51,564 nt of DNA from DAISJI01 sp964559835 (lineage in GTDB: Bacteria > Acidobacteriota > Terriglobia > Terriglobales > Acidobacteriaceae), in NCBI GenBank assembly GCA_964559835.1, contig CAZLJE010000035.1, positions 1 to 51,564 on the forward strand. The letters run 5' to 3'. Shown piece by piece: positions 32,966-39,915 of this stretch; position 1 is the first letter of the stretch; each line of letters begins with the position of its first letter. The notes beneath the pieces are model-generated. The model was not told the origin of the DNA and did no database searches. It saw nothing but the letters and a program-made list of their open reading frames with translations. Both the position numbers and the translations under genes were made by a program.

Positions 32966-35449
32966 TTATTCATGCCTCAGGGCTACCAGGGGATCGACCC
33001 TGGTAGCGCGCCGCGCCGGGATAAAACAGGCGAGGGACGCGACGGCAATGAGTCCGACGGCTGTGGCGGCCAGCACCAGCGGGTCACGTGCGCTCGTGCC
33101 GTGCAATACGGACGCGAGGACTTGCGTCGCAAGCAGCGAACCGAGCGTCCCGACCGCGACGCCGATGATGGCCAGAGTCAGCCCCTGCTTCAGCATCAGA
33201 CTGAGGACACTCCCCCGGCTTGCACCCAGGGACATGCGGATGCCGATCTCGCGCGTGCGTTGCGTGACGACGTAAGAGAGCACGCCATAGATCCCTACCG
33301 CGCCCAGTAACAGAGCCAACCCGGAGAAGATGCCGACAAGAGTCGTCAGAAGTTTCTCGGACACTGCCTGGTCGGCAATGACGTCGTCCATGGTGCGCAC
33401 CGAGTACAGCGCGAGCGAACTGTCGATACCGGAGACGGCGCGGCGAACGGAAGCCGCTAATTCGGCTTTCGGCAACGAACTATGGATCACGATGTATACA
33501 TATGGTTCGCCGTCAGCGAGGCTGTACGCCTCCGGCTGCGGCGGTTGCGCCAGACCCCACTGCTTGACGTCGGCAACCACGCCGATGACTTCGCGCCAGG
33601 GTCCGTTCGGATTGCCGAAAGCAAACACTTTGCCGACCGGGTCCTGGTTCGGCCAGAACATGCGTGCCATGGTCTCGTTAATGACGTTGGGATAAACGAT
33701 GCCATTAGTCAGGTCGGCGGGCGGAGGATTGTTCTTGTCGGCGTTTTGGAACAGGTCGCGCGTCTTCAGGTCCCGCTGCAGTTCGGCCGTCATCTCGTCT
33801 TCGGTGAAGTCGCGCCCCTTGATCAACGGAATACCAAAGGTGTGAAAGTAACCTGGTGTAACGCTATGCGTCTCCACGAGCGGTCCGGACATTGGTTGAT
33901 AAGGCTGGCCGCGCAGGTTCACAAATCCATTGCTGCCGCCCTCGAGGGGCAGCCGGTTGCTCACCGCAACAGAGTCGACCCCGGCGATCGCGGCGATATT
34001 CTGGCGCAACGTTTGTTCAAAATTGAATTGCTTCTGCTGATCGGGATATCCGGCGTGGGGCAGACTGAGGGCGGCAGTGAGAATGCCGTCAGAGCGCACG
34101 CCGACCTTGGTATTGCGTAGGCGCTGGAAATCCTTGAGCAGAACGCCGGCGGAAACCAGCAAGAGCAATGACAGCCCGACTTCGACAACGACCAGCGCAT
34201 CGCTGGCGAGGCGGCGATTGCGGCTGTGGCTGACGACGCCACCGGCCCCGCCCTTGAGTTCGTCGAAAACGTCGGAGCGCACGGTGTGCAGTGCTGGAAC
34301 GATGCCGAATACGATGCCGGTCACGACCGACAGACCCAAGGTGAAGACCAGAACGCTGCTGTTCAGGCCGATGGTATTCACGTTCGGAAGCCCGAAGTCC
34401 TTCAGGCTTGTCATGGCCTGAATGCAGAATTGGGCCAGGCCGATGCCCAACACACCACCCGCAAACGCCAGCAGGATACTTTCCGTCAGAAGCTGGCGGA
34501 TGAGGCGGAAACGGCGCGCGCCCAAGGCCGCACGGATGCCAAGTTCCCGCTGGCGGGCTACAGCGCGTGAGAGGAGGAGGTTGGCGACATTGGCGCAGGC
34601 AATGACCAGGACCAGCGCCACCGCCCACAACATGATGACCAGCGACTTGCGCGACTGGCCGACAATCGCTTCATGAAGGGGCATGATACTGGCGCCCGTC
34701 TTGGCATTCGAGGTCGGGTACTGCTTTTCCAGATTCGCCGCGATCACCGAGAGGTCTGCCTGGGCCTGCTGTACGGTAACGCCTGGCTTAAGCCGGCCGA
34801 TGGCATTGAAGGAATGGCTGCCACGCTGGCCGAGCGTCTTGCTGTCCATGGGCAGCGGTATCCAAAGCTGCATGGAAGCAGGGAAGCGGAATGAGGGCGG
34901 CATGACGCCGATAACGGTCCGTGCCTGGCCATCGAGTTGGATGGAACGGCCAACGATCTTCGGGTCCGCACCGTACTGTCTTTGCCAGAGTGAGTAACTG
35001 AGGATCACGACCCGGTCCTTGCCCGGCTGGTCTTCCTCTGCGCTCCAGGTGCGCCCGATCAACGCTTTCGCTCCCAGGACGGAAAAGAAATTCGCTTCCG
35101 TAGGAACGCCGATCACGCGGTCCGGACTACCCTCGCCGCTCAGGTTATAGCTTTGTCCCCAGCCGAACAGCGCCATGTCCTGAAAGGTGTGGTTCTGTGC
35201 TTTCCAGTCAAGGAAATCAGGTCCGGTAAAGGGATAATTGCCGGGTTGCGATTCGGTCTCGTAGAGCCGAATCAGTTCGCCGGGCTTCTCGAAAGGAAGA
35301 GGGCGCAGAAGGACGGCATCGACGACGCTGAAGATGGCGGTATTCACGCCGATGCCAAGCGCCAGCGTGATCACGGCAACGATGGAAAAACCGAGATTAT
35401 TGCGCAGCATGCGCGCGGCGTAACGCAGATCCTGGAGGAATGTGCCCAT
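32966..35449 (-). CDS. ADOP-type ABC transporter permease (FtsX/MacB)
   Basis: The third long permease (827 aa) starts MGTFLQDLRYAARMLRNNLGF and has first helix VAVITLALGIGVNTAIF, a MacB-type periplasmic domain, a middle FtsX block with ARQRELGIRAALGARRFRL, a second periplasmic domain, and a C-terminal block with TREIGIRMSLGASRG, ending VALRHE. It follows the LolD-type ATPase gene 97 bases upstream and precedes the HEAT gene. It is the most promoter-proximal of the three permeases. Confidence 0.9.
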   Translation of the reverse strand: MGTFLQDLRYAARMLRNNLGFSIVAVITLALGIGVNTAIFSVVDAVLLRPLPFEKPGELIRLYETESQPGNYPFTGPDFLDWKAQNHTFQDMALFGWGQSYNLSGEGSPDRVIGVPTEANFFSVLGAKALIGRTWSAEEDQPGKDRVVILSYSLWQRQYGADPKIVGRSIQLDGQARTVIGVMPPSFRFPASMQLWIPLPMDSKTLGQRGSHSFNAIGRLKPGVTVQQAQADLSVIAANLEKQYPTSNAKTGASIMPLHEAIVGQSRKSLVIMLWAVALVLVIACANVANLLLSRAVARQRELGIRAALGARRFRLIRQLLTESILLAFAGGVLGIGLAQFCIQAMTSLKDFGLPNVNTIGLNSSVLVFTLGLSVVTGIVFGIVPALHTVRSDVFDELKGGAGGVVSHSRNRRLASDALVVVEVGLSLLLLVSAGVLLKDFQRLRNTKVGVRSDGILTAALSLPHAGYPDQQKQFNFEQTLRQNIAAIAGVDSVAVSNRLPLEGGSNGFVNLRGQPYQPMSGPLVETHSVTPGYFHTFGIPLIKGRDFTEDEMTAELQRDLKTRDLFQNADKNNPPPADLTNGIVYPNVINETMARMFWPNQDPVGKVFAFGNPNGPWREVIGVVADVKQWGLAQPPQPEAYSLADGEPYVYIVIHSSLPKAELAASVRRAVSGIDSSLALYSVRTMDDVIADQAVSEKLLTTLVGIFSGLALLLGAVGIYGVLSYVVTQRTREIGIRMSLGASRGSVLSLMLKQGLTLAIIGVAVGTLGSLLATQVLASVLHGTSARDPLVLAATAVGLIAVASLACFIPARRATRVDPLVALRHE

Positions 35450-35463
35450 ACGCCCTCTATACG

Positions 35464-35546
35464 CGGTTCTCGGCTTCCGGAAAACCCAGTCCGCGTGCTA
35501 CACCCGAACTGCCGCGATAGCCCGAGAACCGGAAGCCGGTAGCCGG
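35464..35546. repeat. CGAGAACCGGAAGCCGG-type repeat in an operon gap
   Basis: GGTTCTCGGCTTCCGG near the start is complementary to CCGGAAGCCGGTAGCC near the end, giving a 10-bp perfect core (CGGCTTCCGG/CCGGAAGCCG). Similar words (CCGAGAGCCGGTAGCCGAG) occur at about 9030-9050, between the DUF5666 and Oar-like genes. Confidence 0.5.
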
Positions 35547-36248
35547 TTACCCTACCTCGACGGTCTCTTCGACGACGCGGCCGTCGAACAGGTGAATGGT
35601 GCGCTCCGCATGCTTGGCGAAGCGCGGGTCGTGCGTCACCATGCAGATGGTCGCGCCCTCACGATGCAGGTCGCGCAGCAGGTCCATGACGGCCTCGGCG
35701 TTGCGCGAGTCCAGGTTCCCCGTAGGCTCGTCGGCGAGCAGGATGGCCGGCGAACCCGCCAAGGCGCGGGCGACGGCGACACGCTGCTGCTGGCCGCCGG
35801 AAAGCTGCGACGGATAATGCCGTACGCGATGTCCCATGCCCACGCGCTCCAGCGCCTGTTGCACGCGCTGCTTGCGCTCCGAGGCGGACATGCCGCGATA
35901 CGTCAGCGGTAGCTCGACGTTCTCGTAGACCGTGAGGTCGCCGATCAGGTTGAAACTCTGGAAGATGAACCCGATCTCGCGGTTGCGGATGCGAGCGCGG
36001 TCGTCGATGTCTAGCTTGGCGACAGACTTGTCCTTGAGCGTGTAAGTGCCGTCGCTGGGCGAATCGAGCAGCCCGATGATGGCCAGCAGCGTCGACTTGC
36101 CCGAGCCCGAAGGCCCTGCGATCGCGATGTACTCGCCCTGACGCAGCTCCAAGTGCACGCCGGAGAGCGCGTGGGTCTCGATTTCGTCGGTGTAGAAGAC
36201 CTTGGTGATGCCTTCCAGTCGGATCAGCGGCTGACCGTTAGTTGCCAT
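35547..36248 (-). CDS. ABC transporter ATP-binding protein (LolD/MacB type)
   Basis: A 233-residue ATPase with Walker A GPSGSGKST (45-53), Q-loop IFQSFNLI, canonical signature LSGGQQQRVAVARAL, Walker B ILLADEP and H-loop MVTHD. The N-terminal IRLEGITKVFYTDEIETHALSGV is typical of MacB/LolD proteins that work with FtsX permeases and an adaptor. ATG 36248 is preceded by AGAGAG; the frame upstream is filler. It sits between the adaptor gene and the first permease gene, the usual MacA-MacB order. Confidence 0.94.
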   Translation of the reverse strand: MATNGQPLIRLEGITKVFYTDEIETHALSGVHLELRQGEYIAIAGPSGSGKSTLLAIIGLLDSPSDGTYTLKDKSVAKLDIDDRARIRNREIGFIFQSFNLIGDLTVYENVELPLTYRGMSASERKQRVQQALERVGMGHRVRHYPSQLSGGQQQRVAVARALAGSPAILLADEPTGNLDSRNAEAVMDLLRDLHREGATICMVTHDPRFAKHAERTIHLFDGRVVEETVEVG

Positions 36249-36282
36249 GTTTTCTCTCTGCTCGAAATTTATATCTACTGCG

Positions 36283-36401
36283 AGTGATCGGTGGTCAGTG
36301 GTCACTGATCAGCGTTGGACCAACAGGTTAGGCATCCACCCGAACCTTCGCGGAGCAGACCTGCTGATCACCGATCACTGACCACTGATCACTGATCACT
36401 T
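36283..36401. repeat. large hairpin of GATCAGTGGTCA words
   Basis: The left arm (36283-36313) is a run of GATCGGTGGTCAGTGG-like words and the right arm (36363-36401) is made of its complements (GATCACTGACCACTG). The arms can pair almost fully across a ~50-base loop. Related single-arm runs occur at 43654-43685 and 50466-50495. It occupies most of the gap between the adaptor and ATPase genes. Confidence 0.65.
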
Positions 36402-36423
36402 CAGTTCCCAAACCGTTCCGGGC

Positions 36424-37674
36424 TTACTCGAGCTTTATGCGATCAAAGTTATCCACCCGCGACATGTCGCTGAGGATGACCTGATCGCCTTCCCTCAACC
36501 CATCGACGATCTCAATGACCGTCGGTGAGCTACGGCCGAACTTGACTTGCACGCGATCGGCATGAACGCCGTCGCCCTCCACTTTGAACATGCCCACCGT
36601 ACTGTGTTCCTGCCCGAACGCCGGACGCTCGACATACAGCACGTTCGCCATGCGTTCCAGGTCGATTGTGCCGTCCACGCTGAGGTCCGGGCGCATGCCC
36701 GGCGCGGTGCCTTCCAGAGATACGTCAACCGTAACGGTTCCGTTCACGGCCGCCGGGTCGATGCGCATGACCGTCCCGGAAATAATCCCGTTATGCGTGT
36801 CAATCTGGGCGGGCTGGTTGAGGCCGAGATCCTTGGCCTGGGTCTCAGGGATCTTGAGCTCGGCCTTGAGCTTGGTGGGATCCACGACTTTTGCCAGCAT
36901 GGTGCCGGTGGTGACGAACTGGCCCGGCTTGAGGGCCGATTCCTGCAACACGCCGTCCTGGCCGGCGCGGACTTTCAGCCCCTCGAGCTGTTGCTGCTTC
37001 AACTTATATAACTCGGCAGCTTGCTGGACTTTCGCGCGACCGGCTTCGACTTGGGCTTTCATCGTTTGTTCGGCGGCGGTGACGCGGTCCCGTTCCAGCT
37101 GCGTGCGCATGGCGAGCTCCTCCGCCTTGCCTTCGGAGTTCTTCATCGTGATCCTGGCGACCACGTTGGCCTTGTACAACTCGGAATCCGCCTCCGCTTG
37201 CTGCTTGGCCACGCGGTAATCACTGGCCACCTGCGCGGCGGTGGACTTCTGCGCCATGACGGCGTTGTTCATCTGAGCTTCCAGGTTCTTCTGGTCGGCT
37301 TCCGCCGCGTTCAGCGCCCACTTCGCGTTCATGGTCTCCTGCTCGAGCTGCGGATTGGAAAGAACCAGGAGGATCGTGTCTTTCTTGACCTTGGCGCCGG
37401 GGAGGACGGGCACCGATTCCACGCGACCGTCGGTCTGGGCCGGGATCCAGCGGATATCGGTGGGGACCAGGGTGCCCAGTCCGCGGACCTGTCGGACCAT
37501 GGGGCCGCGTTTTACAGTGCCGATCCAGGCAGTCCCGCGCTCCACGCCGGGAGCGGCCGGTTTCAGCTTAGAAATGCCTACAGTGGCCAGCACCAGAACA
37601 ATGATCCCGACCAGCGCATAGATAATGCGCTTGCGGCGTTTCTGGGCAGCAACATTTTCACGAACTATATCCAT
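36424..37674 (-). CDS. HlyD/MacA-type periplasmic adaptor subunit
   Basis: A 416-residue protein with one N-terminal membrane helix (IIYALVGIIVLVLATVGI), a lipoyl-like half (GRVESVPVLPGAKVKKDTILLVL), a long alpha-helical hairpin (about 110-230, Gln/Ala/Lys-rich coiled coil), the second lipoyl half (VRAGQDGVLQESALKPGQFV) and a beta-barrel domain. This is the MacA/HlyD membrane-fusion layout, bridging an inner-membrane ABC transporter to an outer-membrane channel; no TolC-like gene is in view. ATG 37674 is favoured over a codon 11 residues upstream because that one would overlap the candidate sigma-54 element. It is the first gene of the ABC cluster. Confidence 0.9.
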   Translation of the reverse strand: MDIVRENVAAQKRRKRIIYALVGIIVLVLATVGISKLKPAAPGVERGTAWIGTVKRGPMVRQVRGLGTLVPTDIRWIPAQTDGRVESVPVLPGAKVKKDTILLVLSNPQLEQETMNAKWALNAAEADQKNLEAQMNNAVMAQKSTAAQVASDYRVAKQQAEADSELYKANVVARITMKNSEGKAEELAMRTQLERDRVTAAEQTMKAQVEAGRAKVQQAAELYKLKQQQLEGLKVRAGQDGVLQESALKPGQFVTTGTMLAKVVDPTKLKAELKIPETQAKDLGLNQPAQIDTHNGIISGTVMRIDPAAVNGTVTVDVSLEGTAPGMRPDLSVDGTIDLERMANVLYVERPAFGQEHSTVGMFKVEGDGVHADRVQVKFGRSSPTVIEIVDGLREGDQVILSDMSRVDNFDRIKLE

Positions 37675-37690
37675 GATTGGTACGGTTAAG

Positions 37691-37706
37691 GGCACGGCCA
37701 GTGCCA
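37691..37706 (-). promoter_or_regulatory. candidate sigma-54 promoter element (TGGCAC-N5-GTGCC)
   Basis: On the minus strand TGGCAC matches the -24 element exactly, and GTGCC keeps the invariant GC of the -12 element at the right spacing (GG, ten bases, GC). The start codon of the adaptor gene is 17 bases further on, which leaves almost no leader. The same bases form a small palindrome (GGCAC/GTGCC), so chance is a real alternative. Confidence 0.35.
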
Positions 37707-37888
37707 CTCCGTAAGACGCGTAAGCGATTGATTCGATAGCAGGAAATTAGCTATCCGGGGTAGTTTTTCAGACGGTTCTGTCCAGCGATGGGATGGTACT
37801 GTCCGGAATCGCACACGGAAAACCGAGGTTGTCGCCGTCCTGAGAGACAGGCGCGGCGAAACAGCGTCGAGTCCTTAGCGGCCCCAGG

Positions 37889-38152
37889 TTACTGCGGCTC
37901 GGAGTGGTCGGAACCCGTACCGGGAAAACTTGGCAGCGCCTGCTTGGCGGCGTCCACCGCTTCGCTCGTCTTCTTGGCCAGGCTGCCAAGGGTCGCACCG
38001 ATGGAGCGCGCGACACTGTGCAATGCGCCTCTCGATTTGCGCGAGCTTGTTTTGCGTGCGGGCATAGCGGCCTCCTTGGGCGCGGTGGGCTTTTTCGCCG
38101 CAGGTCTCGTCTTCTTCGACGCTTTCTTTGCCGGGCTTTTCTTCGTTGCCAT
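37889..38152 (-). CDS. lysine/alanine-rich basic protein, histone H1-like
   Basis: The 87-residue product begins MATKKSPAKKASKKTRPAAKKPTAP, followed by more Lys/Arg-Ala-Pro repeats (ARKTSSRKSRGALHS) and a short amphipathic tail ending SDHSEPQ. Such low-complexity basic proteins resemble bacterial H1-like nucleoid proteins or may bind RNA or polyanions. GGAG lies five bases before ATG 38152 and two bases before an adjacent ATG, favouring the former. It is divergent from the glycosyltransferase gene. Confidence 0.65.
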   Translation of the reverse strand: MATKKSPAKKASKKTRPAAKKPTAPKEAAMPARKTSSRKSRGALHSVARSIGATLGSLAKKTSEAVDAAKQALPSFPGTGSDHSEPQ

Positions 38153-38354
38153 CATCGCTCCAGTCCTGGCTCTGGAATGTTTTAGCGTCAAAGGGCGGAA
38201 CGAGCAATATATATATCGCGAAGTCATTACAATAGGCGATACCGGAGGAACCGTTACTCTCACCATTTTTCACGATTATTTACAACTTCAGTGGGGGCTG
38301 AGGGTTTAGAACTGCTTCAGTCGCACTGCCTGACGGTAAGGGAGCACAGCGAGC

Positions 38355-39578
38355 ATGCTGACAGCGCTGTTGTGGGTGGCGGTCGCAGGACTGACGGGGT
38401 CGGGAGTGTATCTCGGCCTGGTGTTGCTCGCGTCCAGCCGGTTCACGAACCCGAAGCGTGACGTCCCGGACATCAACTCCTGGCCCGGAGTCAGTCTGCT
38501 GAAGCCGGTCTATGGCGACGAACCGCGGCTGCGCGAGAACCTCGAGAGCTTCTTCCGGCTGCGCTATCCCAAGTTCGAGATCGTGTTCGGCGCGCGTGAT
38601 GCATCGGACCCGGCGCTGCGCGTCATCGAGGAACTGCGGCGGGAGTATCCGTGGGTCGCGGTTTCGGTCGTGCTGGCGGGAGAACCGGACCGCCCGAACG
38701 CCAAAGTCTGCGCCCTCACCAGCATGGTCGCCGAGACGCAATTCGAGTTCCTCGTCATCAGCGACAGCGACGTACACGTCGACCCGAATTACATCCAGGC
38801 AGTCATTCATCCGCTGCTCGATCCGGCAGTGGGATTGGTCACGTGTCTCTACCGGGGAGTTCCGACCGGGGGCGTCTGGTCGCGGATGGAAGGCCTGGGG
38901 ATGTCGGTCGAGATGACCTCCGGCGTGCTCGTCGCCGATATGCTCGAGGGCATGAAGTTCGCGCTCGGCCCGACCATGGCGACGCGCAAAGACGCGCTGG
39001 CCAAGATCGGAGGCATGGGCGCACTCGCCGATTACTGCTCCGACGATTACGTCCTCGGGCAGTTTGTCGCCGAAAACGGCATGGAGGTAGTGCTCTCGGA
39101 GCACGTCATCGATCACGTCGTGCTCAACACCTCGATGCGGAGTTCGCTGGCGCACCAGGCGCGTTGGATGAAGAGCACGCGGTGCTCGCGTCCGCTGGGA
39201 CATGTGGGCACTGGCATGACGTTTGCAGTTCCGTTCGGCATCCTTGGATGTGTCGCGGGCGTGATTGGCGGGCATCCCGCGCTGGGTTTAGCGATGCTGG
39301 CGGCCGGCATCGCTAACCGCGTCGTGCAGGCGCTCGCGGTCGGATGGGGCGTAGTACGCGACCGCGAGTCGCTTCGTTATTGCTGGCTGTATCCCGTACG
39401 CGACCTCCTCGGATTCGCGCTGTGGGCGTGGAGTTTCGTCGGTGGGCGGGAGATCCTGTGGCGCGGCGTGAAGTACCGGTTGCTCAGCGGAGGGCAGATG
39501 GTCAGGGCGGATGCTGCGCCTGTTCCGCAATCTCCTAAAGCGACCCCTCGGCCCGAGCCGGCGGGAATGTCGCGATGA
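38355..39578 (+). CDS. hpnI: HpnI-like glycosyltransferase (ceramide glucosyltransferase family)
   Basis: A 407-residue membrane enzyme with an N-terminal helix (LLWVAVAGLTGSGVYLGLVLL), a GT2/GT21 catalytic domain (SLLKPVYGDEPRLRENLESFF; DSD at 137-139; DDY at 230-232; QARW at 268-271 as the (Q/R)xxRW motif) and C-terminal helices. In bacteria this family includes HpnI, which adds N-acetylglucosamine to bacteriohopanetetrol; ceramide glucosylation is the other known role. No hopanoid gene is adjacent, so the symbol rests on similarity alone. A degraded hicA lies immediately after its stop codon on the other strand. Confidence 0.75.
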   Translation: MLTALLWVAVAGLTGSGVYLGLVLLASSRFTNPKRDVPDINSWPGVSLLKPVYGDEPRLRENLESFFRLRYPKFEIVFGARDASDPALRVIEELRREYPWVAVSVVLAGEPDRPNAKVCALTSMVAETQFEFLVISDSDVHVDPNYIQAVIHPLLDPAVGLVTCLYRGVPTGGVWSRMEGLGMSVEMTSGVLVADMLEGMKFALGPTMATRKDALAKIGGMGALADYCSDDYVLGQFVAENGMEVVLSEHVIDHVVLNTSMRSSLAHQARWMKSTRCSRPLGHVGTGMTFAVPFGILGCVAGVIGGHPALGLAMLAAGIANRVVQALAVGWGVVRDRESLRYCWLYPVRDLLGFALWAWSFVGGREILWRGVKYRLLSGGQMVRADAAPVPQSPKATPRPEPAGMSR

Positions 39579-39579
39579 T

Positions 39580-39642
39580 CTAGAGTGCCTTCAAGAACTC
39601 ATCTGCAGATATCTTTGCCAGTGGCAGTTTCGGCAAAGCGCG
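39580..39642 (-). pseudogene. hicA: hicA toxin remnant, N-terminal fragment only
   Basis: Directly after the hicB stop, in the same frame, the minus strand reads LPKLPLAKISADEFLKAL from a TTG codon at 39636, then TAG. This matches the start of HicA mRNA interferases (usually about 60-80 residues with a later GSH motif), but everything after about 18 residues is missing and the sequence runs into the 3' end of the glycosyltransferase gene. The identification rests on a short segment plus the expected position next to hicB. Confidence 0.55.
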
Positions 39643-39852
39643 TCACGCGTACTTCGCTTCGAACACAGTGACCAGCGGGTGCCCAACATTCGGCACTGGG
39701 AATTCTTCAAGGTAAAGTTCGGTGGCTTCTTTCAGGTTCTCGATTGCCTCTTCGAGGCTCGCGCCTTGGCTTACGGTGCCAACCTCGGGACACTCTGCGA
39801 CAAAGATCTTATCTTCCTGATGAACGACCGCGGTTAGCGTGCGTACTGGCAT
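39643..39852 (-). CDS. hicB: HicB-like antitoxin, solitary
   Basis: This 69-residue protein has the HicB/DUF1902 beta-alpha fold: LTAVVHQEDKIFVAECPEVGTVSQGASLEEAIENLKEATELYLEE. In type II toxin-antitoxin pairs HicB binds and inhibits HicA. There is no C-terminal DNA-binding part. AGG lies four bases before ATG 39852. Its toxin gene appears to be destroyed, so it is now solitary; it could neutralise HicA proteins made elsewhere or simply be decaying. Confidence 0.82.
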   Translation of the reverse strand: MPVRTLTAVVHQEDKIFVAECPEVGTVSQGASLEEAIENLKEATELYLEEFPVPNVGHPLVTVFEAKYA

Positions 39853-39868
39853 GAACCTATTCTAAGAC

Positions 39869-39897
39869 AAATGGGCGGGAATTCAGCCCGCCCATTT
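39869..39897. terminator. bidirectional hairpin terminator
   Basis: AAATGGGCGGG and CCCGCCCATTT form a perfect 11-bp stem around a 7-base loop, just past the acyl-CoA dehydrogenase stop. The A/T ends give short U-runs on either strand. It would end the beta-oxidation transcript before hicB. Confidence 0.7.
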
Positions 39898-39915
39898 CGC
39901 GCATGTTTGTCCACT

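Noticed and set aside
36283..36401. Possible CRISPR array
   Set aside because: The repeated units are only 7-9 bases, contiguous and self-complementary, with no spacers of constant length and no cas genes.
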